A stretch of DNA of 7,011 nucleotides. Origin: Clostridiaceae bacterium (GTDB lineage: Bacteria; Bacillota_A; Clostridia; Clostridiales; Clostridiaceae). Location: positions 1 to 7,011 of the forward strand of contig JAQSXU010000224.1 of NCBI GenBank assembly GCA_029256485.1, written 5' to 3'. A program made the translations under genes and the position numbers. Of the stretch, positions 1 through 5,177 are shown piece after piece. The notes under the pieces are model-generated. The model worked only from the letters and a program-made list of their open reading frames with translations. It was not told the DNA's origin and did no database searches. The first letter of the stretch is position 1, and the number at the start of each line of letters is the position of its first letter.

Positions 1-1581
1 CTGATCTGTAAATTCCTTATCTTCTTCAGCAAAAATTATTTGGCCCTTATTCATATAAGGTATGATTGTGCTTATCTTATCATCTTTATTTTTTCTTTGA
101 CTTTCATTTATAATTTCAATATTTCGTGATCTTAAAATAGGATCCAAAAATAATTTTGTTTCCAACTGATTAGCATCTGCACCATTAAAAGTGTTCTTTT
201 CAAGGTATACATGCCTTATTTCGGAATATTCCCTTAAAATTTCAATCATATGTTCAATATATTTATCAAAATCAGTTCTTGCATTAATTTTAGCTAATTC
301 TGCTTTTCTTGCGTATTTCAGATTATTTTCTCCTAGGCTTCCAACTAAATAAGCGCTATAATCCGATTTTTTCCCGCTAGTTGAAGCGGGATCCACACAA
401 AGCATAGTCTTCATAAATTTATGAGATTCAATCTCAGAACGTTTCTCAGTAGCAACTGTTTTAAACCACTTTTCACCGATATTATTAATATCTCCTTGAA
501 CTTCTTGTTTAAAACTTGTTGGATTTTCATAATAACTCATGGCCATGTCTAAACAGTCCCAAAATTCTTGCCACAATAAAGAATATTGCATTTCCTTTTC
601 ATGAGAATAATAAAACTCCTTAGAATCTTCTAAATGAGTTTCATTTTTATAATTGAAAAGAATATTTTTAAATTGTAACCACAACCCAGTATTAAAATAA
701 GTATCTATATCATCAATTAATACACCCTTTTCATTCTTAAACTTCCATGTAGGTTGCTTCATCAGCCTAGAATAAAAACATTCTTTATGTTGAAGGGTAC
801 CCAAAGCAATTAAAACTGTCCCTTGTTTTATTACTTTTCCAGCTCTAATAACAGCCTTCTGAACAGCATATTTAACATCATCAGAAAATCTTTTCCACTT
901 TTTCTCTCTGGCATCCTCTGTACGGACATCATCCTCGCTTTGATAATCATCCAGAATAATTAAATCAGGCCTACAGTTATCAAATTTTCTACCTCTCATT
1001 GGAGATGCAGAGGAAATTGCTTCAATGAAAGTTTTATTTGTAAGCTCCAGCTGAGTGGAATTACATATATATCTTTTATCTCTATCATTAAGCAATATTC
1101 CGAATGCATTTTCGATATATTTATTCTCAAGAAATGCATTTTTAATGTCTTTAATAAATTTTTCTGCGGTTGAACCTATATCAGAGCAAATAAGAGTATA
1201 TTTTTTAAGATCATAACAATGCGACCACATAGCAGCAGCAAAGGTACCAAAAACTGATTTTCCAGTCCCCCTTGGGAGTATTCTTCCAATCTGATTAGGT
1301 CCTTCTCCATTAATGGCATCCTCAATATCCTTCCAGATATCGTGATGCACCTGTGCTATTGGAGCGGCTGCATTGTTTTCTTTTGGCAAAAAAGTGTCCT
1401 GAAGAAAATACATACAGAAAAATTCGAGTGATTTTTTACCAAGGGACCAAGCCAACCCATGAAAATCAAATAAATGACTTGAATATTTATGTATTAACTC
1501 TTTTGCTTTATCTTGGCCATATTCCTTTTTTAAATATTTATATAATAGCTGTCTATTCTGTTTATCTTCATCATAGATCAT
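1..1581 (-). CDS. terL: Phage terminase large subunit (ATPase-nuclease), C-terminus cut by window edge
   Basis: The packaging motor that drives phage DNA into the prohead and cuts the concatemer. The frame is open for 527 codons from the ATG at 1581 and runs off the left edge with no stop. The N-terminal ATPase shows a Walker A loop, LPRGTGKS (residues 102-109, Lys108), a Walker B strand, LIILDD (207-212), and a coupling motif, ALGTLQH (259-265). The RNase H-fold nuclease follows, with CVDPA (Asp397), KSDYSA (Asp407) and YLEKN (Glu461); Asp397 and Glu461 are spaced like the first two catalytic acids of known large terminases. The third acid should lie beyond the window. An in-frame TGA 18 bases upstream excludes a longer start. 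The start overlaps the stop of the four-cysteine gene (ATGA), and only a weak AAAAGAAG ribosome site precedes it, so coupled translation is likely. The family is certain; whether the phage uses cos or headful packaging cannot be read from this gene. Confidence 0.94.
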   Translation of the reverse strand, partial: MIYDEDKQNRQLLYKYLKKEYGQDKAKELIHKYSSHLFDFHGLAWSLGKKSLEFFCMYFLQDTFLPKENNAAAPIAQVHHDIWKDIEDAINGEGPNQIGRILPRGTGKSVFGTFAAAMWSHCYDLKKYTLICSDIGSTAEKFIKDIKNAFLENKYIENAFGILLNDRDKRYICNSTQLELTNKTFIEAISSASPMRGRKFDNCRPDLIILDDYQSEDDVRTEDAREKKWKRFSDDVKYAVQKAVIRAGKVIKQGTVLIALGTLQHKECFYSRLMKQPTWKFKNEKGVLIDDIDTYFNTGLWLQFKNILFNYKNETHLEDSKEFYYSHEKEMQYSLLWQEFWDCLDMAMSYYENPTSFKQEVQGDINNIGEKWFKTVATEKRSEIESHKFMKTMLCVDPASTSGKKSDYSAYLVGSLGENNLKYARKAELAKINARTDFDKYIEHMIEILREYSEIRHVYLEKNTFNGADANQLETKLFLDPILRSRNIEIINESQRKNKDDKISTIIPYMNKGQIIFAEEDKEFTDQ

Positions 1582-1736
1582 CTTCTTTTCAGAGCTCCAT
1601 GTTCACGTTTTAAGGGATGTCTATCAATCCCTTGTAATAAACTTTCAGAATCTATATTTCTAATATAATCTTTATATTCTTTGCATTTATGCTTACATTT
1701 TTTACAGCTTGTTTCATATTGGCAATTATTATACAT
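1578..1736 (-). CDS. Small four-cysteine protein of unknown function, coupled to terL
   Basis: A 52-residue reading frame in the gap between the two terminase genes. It has its own good ribosome-binding site, GAGGTGA, four bases before the ATG at 1736, and its TGA overlaps the ATG of the large terminase as ATGA. That overlap and the Shine-Dalgarno sequence are the main evidence that it is real. The N-terminal third holds four cysteines spaced C-x5-C-x2-C-x3-C (Cys5, Cys11, Cys14, Cys18) with His16 among them, which suggests a small metal-binding knuckle, probably zinc. The rest is basic and ends in Lys-Arg-Arg. I see no signal peptide and no membrane segment. I do not recognise the family. 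Position suggests a role in packaging or in coupling expression to terL. A remnant of an HNH endonuclease, which often neighbours the terminase genes in cos phages, is conceivable, but no HNH residues are visible. Confidence 0.75.
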   Translation of the reverse strand: MYNNCQYETSCKKCKHKCKEYKDYIRNIDSESLLQGIDRHPLKREHGALKRR

Positions 1737-1765
1737 AATATCACCTCATTTATTTAAATTTAAAA

Positions 1766-1800
1766 GCAGCCTTGATATTATCTCGGCTGCCTTATCAAGG
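1766..1800 (-). terminator. Hairpin with competing fold; possible attenuator before the terL transcript
   Basis: Read on the minus strand, GCAGCC (1785-1790) pairs with GGCTGC (1766-1771) across a 13-base loop, followed at once by TTTTAAATTT. This looks like a weak intrinsic terminator upstream of the four-cysteine gene. A second perfect 8-base helix, CCTTGATA (1793-1800) with TATCAAGG (1770-1777), crosses the first and shares bases 1770-1771 with it. The two helices therefore compete, or form a pseudoknot if the first is trimmed to four pairs. Termination or switching is inferred from base pairing only. Confidence 0.4.
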
Positions 1801-1911
1801 AGGGCAATCTAATCGGAAGTTGAAAAAATTTTGCAGAAAATATGAAGCCGTTTGCCGGGGTTATACATTCTCCAAAATATTAAGGGTACCCCCCGTTTAA
1901 CTATCAATATA

Positions 1912-1943
1912 CAACTTCGCTAAATTATATTTTTGCGAAGTTG
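1912..1943. repeat. Perfect 9-base inverted repeat CAACTTCGC / GCGAAGTTG
   Basis: CAACTTCGC (1912-1920) and GCGAAGTTG (1935-1943) are perfect inverted copies around a 14-base A/T loop, just after the small terminase stop. No T-run follows on either strand, so it is a poor intrinsic terminator. Related words occur nearby: CAACTTCGTTAAA at 1997-2009, inside the end of terS and differing at one base from 1912-1924, and GAAGTTG at 1816-1822. A protein-binding site, for example for the small terminase, is possible. Confidence 0.5.
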
Positions 1944-1954
1944 CCACATATCCA

Positions 1955-1971
1955 TTAACCCTCATGGTTAA
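1955..1971. repeat. Short inverted repeat TTAACC / GGTTAA
   Basis: TTAACC (1955-1960) and GGTTAA (1966-1971) flank a five-base loop immediately downstream of terS. The arms are only six bases, so this is recorded as a visible symmetry without a claimed role. Confidence 0.3.
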
Positions 1972-1979
1972 GCCATTCA

Positions 1980-2279
1980 TTACTCTTCTTTGCTATCAAC
2001 TTCGTTAAACTCTTGTTCTAATATATCATCATTGACCTTATTCGTATCATTCTCATTTACATTTATCCTTTCTACTGAACTATTTAATTCAGCCAATAGA
2101 ATAGCGTTTCCTTTAGTTATAATCTCCTGTCTCCGTTTGTCCAACTCAGCCTTAAACTCCTCATCATCAAGCCAATTGTAGATTGCTTGCCTACTCTTAC
2201 CAACTAACTTTGCAACATCAGACACTCCCTCACCTTTTAACAAATAAGTGATTGCCTTCTCTTTAATTTCATCTAACAT
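1980..2279 (-). CDS. terS: Phage terminase small subunit (DNA-recognition subunit)
   Basis: Small terminases bind the packaging start site on phage DNA and hand it to the large subunit. The 99-residue product begins with a helical N-terminus carrying a helix-turn-helix at about residues 19-39 (VSDVAKLVGKSRQAIYNWLD), of the homeodomain-like type found in Gram-positive phage small terminases. A charged helix at about 40-72 could be the oligomerisation segment, and an acidic tail ends in SKEE, typical of the part that contacts the large subunit. The ATG at 2279 is preceded by a strong GGGAGGTGA ribosome site five bases away. Its place upstream of terL supports the call. The helix-turn-helix alone would also fit a small transcription factor; the position makes terminase much more likely. 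The length is at the short end for the family. Confidence 0.82.
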   Translation of the reverse strand: MLDEIKEKAITYLLKGEGVSDVAKLVGKSRQAIYNWLDDEEFKAELDKRRQEIITKGNAILLAELNSSVERINVNENDTNKVNDDILEQEFNEVDSKEE

Positions 2280-2321
2280 ATTTTCACCTCCCAGGGGGAT
2301 TTACAACTTGACATAAAAAAT

Positions 2322-2347
2322 AAGAGTATCCTCTCTTAGATACTCTT
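2322..2347 (-). terminator. Stem-loop with 9-base stem upstream of terS
   Basis: AAGAGTATC (2339-2347 on the minus strand) pairs perfectly with GATACTCTT (2322-2330) around an eight-base loop and is followed on the minus strand by ATTTTTTAT. This is the form of an intrinsic terminator ending the replication/regulator transcript before the packaging genes. The stem has only three G-C pairs, so termination may be partial. If the promoter-like pair at 2354-2383 is real, the hairpin would sit at the very 5' end of the late messenger and could protect it from decay. Confidence 0.5.
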
Positions 2348-2353
2348 TCATTA

Positions 2354-2383
2354 TTTATAGTATATAATAAATTGTTTAAACAA
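2354..2383 (-). promoter_or_regulatory. Candidate late promoter for the terminase genes
   Basis: On the minus strand TTGTTT (2378-2383) stands 18 bases before TATAAA (2354-2359), a fair match to the vegetative sigma hexamers. It lies between the late-regulator gene and terS, where a late promoter is expected. The DNA is so AT-rich that chance matches are likely; the palindrome overlapping the upstream hexamer raises confidence somewhat. Confidence 0.35.
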
Positions 2384-2384
2384 T
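2371..2384. repeat. Perfect 14-base palindrome ATTGTTTAAACAAT, possible operator
   Basis: ATTGTTTAAACAAT reads the same on both strands and covers the upstream hexamer of the candidate late promoter. A dimeric regulator could bind here. The late-regulator gene ends only 37 bases away, so it is a natural candidate, but nothing in the sequence proves binding. Confidence 0.4.
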
Positions 2385-2420
2385 GTAATAGACTTATTTT
2401 AAATTTACTTTAAACTTACT

Positions 2421-2846
2421 TTAAATATTGATTAAATCAGATAATTGATTTATAGTATCTGATTTAAGTTTACTTATCCATTCCTCTGTTAAATTTAATT
2501 TTTCAGCTATATATCTATTACTCCTTTTTTCAAAATATCTGAGTTTAATTATTTCTAATAATCTGGCATCTAATATTTCTAAAGCATTATCTATTTTGTT
2601 AACTATAATTAATTTATTTTTTTTAATTACTTCTAGTTGCTCTATTCTTTTTTCTTTAGAAATAACTTCATTTTCAATAGCACTATTAAACTTATTTGTA
2701 GGTGCTGATTTTTCTTCATAGCTTATGCCGGAACACCCTGTATAATCTAGTTTTAGACTCTCTATTTCTAAATTTATATTTTTTATTTCGACTAGGGTAT
2801 TCTTATAATTATATAGTAAAAATTCAGTCTTTTTATATAAATTCAT
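2421..2846 (-). CDS. ArpU/RinA-like phage late-gene regulator with sigma-70 region 4-like domain
   Basis: Proteins of this type sit just before the terminase genes of many Gram-positive phages and activate late transcription. The 141-residue product has an N-terminal helical segment (about 5-35), a short linker with the SYEEKSAPT-type motif (42-50) usual in this group, a charged coiled-coil-like stretch (about 58-92), and a C-terminal helix-turn-helix (about 95-139). The last reads like sigma-70 region 4: LLEIIKLRYFEKRSNRYIAEK, then a recognition helix near LTEEWISKLK. The start is placed at the ATG at 2846 because AGGAGG (2853-2858) lies six bases upstream. An upstream in-frame ATG at 2882 would add 12 residues but has no ribosome site and would put the Shine-Dalgarno inside the gene. 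Two GTTACA-type repeats lie directly upstream, suggesting control by whatever binds them, perhaps the protein itself. Calling it a late activator is inference from family and position. Confidence 0.82.
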   Translation of the reverse strand: MNLYKKTEFLLYNYKNTLVEIKNINLEIESLKLDYTGCSGISYEEKSAPTNKFNSAIENEVISKEKRIEQLEVIKKNKLIIVNKIDNALEILDARLLEIIKLRYFEKRSNRYIAEKLNLTEEWISKLKSDTINQLSDLINI

Positions 2847-2852
2847 TAGATT

Positions 2853-2858
2853 CCTCCT
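2853..2858 (-). promoter_or_regulatory. Ribosome-binding site that fixes the regulator start at 2846
   Basis: AGGAGG on the minus strand, six bases before the ATG at 2846. It selects this start over the upstream in-frame ATG at 2882, which lies inside the GTTACA repeats. Confidence 0.85.
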
Positions 2859-2859
2859 A

Positions 2860-2880
2860 ACTTTGTAACATTTCTGTAAC
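2860..2880 (-). repeat. Pair of GTTACA-type repeats next to the regulator ribosome site
   Basis: An exact inverted copy of GTTACAAAGT (2860-2869) is followed by a degenerate copy, GTTACAGAAA on the minus strand (2871-2880). The exact copy ends one base from the Shine-Dalgarno of the regulator gene, so a protein bound here could block transcription or translation. Confidence 0.6.
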
Positions 2881-2962
2881 ATAGGTATATCAACATTTTA
2901 CACAATATTGACTAATTATTTCCCGACTTTAAAATGCTTATAAATGGCTTAGTTATGCTATT

Positions 2963-2998
2963 GTTACAAATGATACAGATTTAAAACAACTTTGTAAC
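2963..2998. repeat. Facing GTTACAAA repeats
   Basis: GTTACAAATG (2963-2972, plus strand, 8 of 10 bases matching) faces an exact inverted copy of GTTACAAAGT at 2989-2998, forming an imperfect inverted repeat to the left of the AT-rich block. Confidence 0.6.
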
Positions 2999-3049
2999 AC
3001 ACCTTAAGCATTGATATTATGCTATTTACTATGTGGGAAATACTGTTAC

Positions 3050-3123
3050 TATATATATATTATCTTTTATATATATAATAATTTTTATTTTTTAAAATAT
3101 TTTTATATAAAAGAATATTTTTT
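3050..3123. other. AT-only block, candidate DNA-unwinding element
   Basis: In these 74 bases only 3064 (C) and 3113 (G) are not A or T, giving an unbroken run of 48 A/T bases at 3065-3112. It contains facing alternating TATATATATA tracts (3050-3061 and 3068-3077). This is far above even the local AT content and is flanked by GTTACAAAGT repeats on both sides. Easily melted DNA of this kind is where helicase is loaded in iteron origins. Confidence 0.5.
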
Positions 3124-3139
3124 CTTGTAACTTTGTAAC
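3122..3139 (-). repeat. Two GTTACAA repeats at the edge of the AT-rich block
   Basis: An exact inverted copy of GTTACAAAGT (3130-3139) abuts a near copy, GTTACAAGAA on the minus strand (3122-3131). Their TGTAAC cores are eight bases apart rather than ten. Confidence 0.6.
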
Positions 3140-3179
3140 AAAACACCTTCAAACCGTTGTTATTATTGACTTTACAATT

Positions 3180-3209
3180 GTTACAAAGTGTTACAAAGTG
3201 TTACAAAGT
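3180..3209 (+). repeat. Three perfect head-to-tail 10-base iterons GTTACAAAGT
   Basis: GTTACAAAGT occurs at 3180-3189, 3190-3199 and 3200-3209 with no spacer, followed by a partial TAC. The 10-base period is about one helical turn, so three proteins would bind the same face. The period is not a multiple of three, and no good reading frame crosses it, so a coding origin is unlikely. Confidence 0.85.
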
Positions 3210-3270
3210 TACTAAAATGATAAGTAGTTGCTACTGTTACCATTGATATTAGTGGGTTGGCATGGTATAA

Positions 3271-3284
3271 GATTTGTAACAAAT
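3271..3284. repeat. ATTTGT-A-ACAAAT inverted repeat at the primase stop
   Basis: ATTTGT and ACAAAT mirror each other around one base at 3272-3284, touching the primase-helicase stop codon. It includes a near copy of the iteron (minus-strand GTTACAAATC). It is the rightmost member of the repeat family. Confidence 0.5.
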
Positions 3285-5152
3285 TAAATTATTTTGCTAT
3301 AAACTCTTAGCTGCTTTGTACCTTCTCTAACTATTTTGTCTGAATTATATCCATGCTTTTTAACTTCCCTACCAAATACATTTTTACTTAAAGATTTAAG
3401 TCCTGCTTCAACACACCATACTTGGTATTGCTTATATACATCACTTATGGCTTGTCCTTCAATATCCTTTTCCTCTAAAAATGCTACTACTGGATTATTA
3501 ATTTGCTCATATTGGTCCCAGACCTCTTCACATTCTTTACAGTTAGTAAATTCTTTATTTATTAATATTCTGTCTAATCCTTCAAGTGCTATTTTTAACA
3601 TATATTCTAAACTTTCATTGGTAGTTAATTTATCCTTTATCCAAGGATCATAGTCTATATCACTTTTACTAAATTTAGCATTAAAAGGTATAAACATTAA
3701 TCTTCTCTTTAGTCCATCTGATAAATCATTAATTCTTGGTAATTCATTTGCACTGAATATTAATTTACTATAGTTATTCATATCAAATGGATCTTTGCCT
3801 TTTCTTTCAACATTAACTTTTTCTCCAGTAACAAGTTTTTTAAATGTACTGTTATCTTCTATATACTTATTTGAAATATCATCACCAATGTTGGCCAACT
3901 TACCTTCCAATTGAAAAGTTTTAAATCTCTCATTTAATTCATCTAATGATACTGAAGAGATATTTTCATCACCTAACATAACTTGTAATACTTCTAATAA
4001 AGTTGATTTTCCATTGCTGCCCCCACCGGTTAATATAAAACATTTACCTAATTCATTTCGCCTTAGTAAGCAGTAACCCATCATTTCTTCTAACAATAAA
4101 CGTAGATTAGGGTTTCCGCAGCATATTTTATTTAAGGTTTTATCAACTATTTCTGAATAGGCATTTGGATTGTAAGCTACTGGAACTTTATTTTTTATAA
4201 TAAATCTTGGATTAAATTCTTCTAATACTTTAGATTCTAAATCAAACACCCCATTTTTAAATAAAATATATTTAGGACTGGCCATATATTTATTGTCACA
4301 TAATAATTCTAAATATCTTATTACCTCGGCTCTTGGTGTTTTAGTGGAGTTATTAATATATTTTAATAAAGTTTTTTCAATAATATTTATATCATTACTG
4401 TAATAACCGTCTTTATATATGTGTAAATTGTCATTAATTTTTATAATATTTTCATTGTCCTTTAAATATTTTGCTAGAATTTCATATTGCAGCTTGTTTT
4501 TAATATAGAAAGATTCTTTTAAAAATGCTTCATCTCGTAAAATTGTTTCAATTTCCTTTGTGTTTAATGGCTCCTGAAGAATATATTTATTGATAATTTT
4601 AATGGTTTCTCTTATTTCTTCTTTACCAAATCCATTTTGCTGTAATTGTAATATATAATTAAATAAAGTTTGATTTCTGCCATCACCTTCTTGCATATTA
4701 CTAAAATTAATCTCTTTTTTAGTAAGTGGTCTTAACCATACAGGAAGAATATCTAATTCATTCACTTTTTTTAAGAATCTGCGCTTTTTACTCTTAATTT
4801 TTAATGGTACAACTGCATTTTGAGAACCTAATCCAACATCAATTTTAATTCCAATAGCTGTGCTATATCCTTGTTTACGTTTTTCTATATTGGAATTTTT
4901 AAAATAGAAATGTTTTCCCCTGGAAGTTTGTAAAACTGTACTATTAATTTTTAAAGTCTGTACTATTTTATAAAGGACATTTGATTGTTCTTCATTATCC
5001 ACATCAATTTGAATCAAATTATCATCTAAAACTCCACCATAAGAATCTAATTTTTCAACATCAGATAATGAATAAAATTCAGTACGGTTTTTATATTCTT
5101 CAGCAGGTGTTTTTCCATCTTTTCCACCAGTAGGTATATATCCTTTCCACAC
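3284..5152 (-). CDS. Primase-helicase, AEP primase fused to SF3 (D5-like) helicase
   Basis: A replication protein of 622 residues that should both prime and unwind DNA. The N-terminal archaeo-eukaryotic primase domain shows QIDVD (Asp50, Asp52), TSRGKHFYF (Ser77, His81) and IDVGLGS (Asp105), the three catalytic motifs in order. A PriCT-type linker follows at about 155-210 (GDGRNQTLF). The D5-like SF3 helicase has Walker A GGGSNGKST (376-384, Lys382), Walker B NIGDD (421-425), sensor motif LIFSANELP (464-472, Asn469) and an arginine-finger region, GLKRRLMFIPF (480-490). A winged-helix tail fills about 555-622. All key residues are present, so it looks intact. The start is GTG at 5152, with AAGGAG nine bases upstream; no ATG fits. 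It follows the polymerase by 25 bases, in the same operon. The iteron cluster lies just downstream, making this protein or a partner the likely origin-binding factor. Confidence 0.93.
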   Translation of the reverse strand: MWKGYIPTGGKDGKTPAEEYKNRTEFYSLSDVEKLDSYGGVLDDNLIQIDVDNEEQSNVLYKIVQTLKINSTVLQTSRGKHFYFKNSNIEKRKQGYSTAIGIKIDVGLGSQNAVVPLKIKSKKRRFLKKVNELDILPVWLRPLTKKEINFSNMQEGDGRNQTLFNYILQLQQNGFGKEEIRETIKIINKYILQEPLNTKEIETILRDEAFLKESFYIKNKLQYEILAKYLKDNENIIKINDNLHIYKDGYYSNDINIIEKTLLKYINNSTKTPRAEVIRYLELLCDNKYMASPKYILFKNGVFDLESKVLEEFNPRFIIKNKVPVAYNPNAYSEIVDKTLNKICCGNPNLRLLLEEMMGYCLLRRNELGKCFILTGGGSNGKSTLLEVLQVMLGDENISSVSLDELNERFKTFQLEGKLANIGDDISNKYIEDNSTFKKLVTGEKVNVERKGKDPFDMNNYSKLIFSANELPRINDLSDGLKRRLMFIPFNAKFSKSDIDYDPWIKDKLTTNESLEYMLKIALEGLDRILINKEFTNCKECEEVWDQYEQINNPVVAFLEEKDIEGQAISDVYKQYQVWCVEAGLKSLSKNVFGREVKKHGYNSDKIVREGTKQLRVYSKII

Positions 5153-5177
5153 TAATTATCACTCCTTGTAAATTAAG

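Larger units (their letters stand above)
1801..1979. other. Non-coding spacer between terminase genes; possible packaging (cos-type) region
   Basis: No convincing gene lies here. The stretch holds G/C-rich words that stand out in such AT-rich DNA: GCCGTTTGCCGGGG (1847-1860) and GGGTACCCCCCG (1884-1895), the latter containing the palindrome GGGTACCC (1884-1891). It also holds several copies of CAACTTC in both orientations. Cohesive-end sites and small-terminase binding sites commonly sit next to the terminase genes, so this is the most likely place for one in the window. The cut positions cannot be seen, and a headful-packaging phage would not need such a site. Confidence 0.25.
3009..3251 (+). 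repeat. 11-base direct repeat CATTGATATTA flanking the AT-rich block
   Basis: CATTGATATTA occurs at 3009-3019 and again at 3241-3251, bracketing the AT-rich block and the triple iteron. TACTGTTAC also occurs twice, at 3041-3049 and 3232-3240. Chance is possible for such AT-rich words, but both copies fall inside the same candidate origin. Confidence 0.35.
2847..3283. other. Candidate replication origin: iterons plus AT-rich block
   Basis: This 437-base stretch between the primase-helicase and late-regulator genes has no convincing gene on either strand. It contains six exact copies of GTTACAAAGT: three direct at 3180-3209 and three inverted at 2860-2869, 2989-2998 and 3130-3139. There are also four near copies, and a 74-base block (3050-3123) with only two G/C bases. 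Direct repeats at helical-turn spacing beside an easily melted block, next to the helicase gene, match the known plan of iteron origins. The same features would also fit an operator array. Confidence 0.45.

Noticed and set aside
207..212. Large terminase Walker B ending in Asp-Asp (residue positions 207-212 of the protein) taken as a defect, because many terminases have Asp-Glu
   Set aside because: As far as I recall, Asp-Asp is common in this branch of phage large terminases, and the rest of the ATPase and nuclease motifs are intact; I do not treat it as a defect.
1353..1613. Plus-strand open frame of 86 codons
   Set aside because: It is opposite the N-terminal part of the large terminase, which has full ATPase motifs; no ribosome site and no recognisable domain.
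2847..2882. A 12-residue N-terminal extension of the late regulator
   Set aside because: It would be translated from inside the GTTACA repeats without a ribosome site, and the real AGGAGG would lie within the gene.
3094..3120. A/T hairpin (AAATATT with AATATTT) as a terminator
   Set aside because: The stem contains no G-C pair and lies in nearly pure A/T DNA, where such symmetries are expected by chance.
3122..3209. The repeat cluster as a CRISPR array
   Set aside because: The units are 10 bases long, directly adjacent or irregularly placed, occur in both orientations and have no spacers of constant length; no cas gene is present.
3173..3243. A short minus-strand peptide frame through the iterons (start MVTVATT)
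   Set aside because: It has no ribosome site, is about 20 codons long, and the 10-base repeat period does not keep a frame.
3336..3653. Plus-strand open frame of 105 codons
   Set aside because: It mirrors the C-terminal part of the primase-helicase; a shadow of that gene with no ribosome site.
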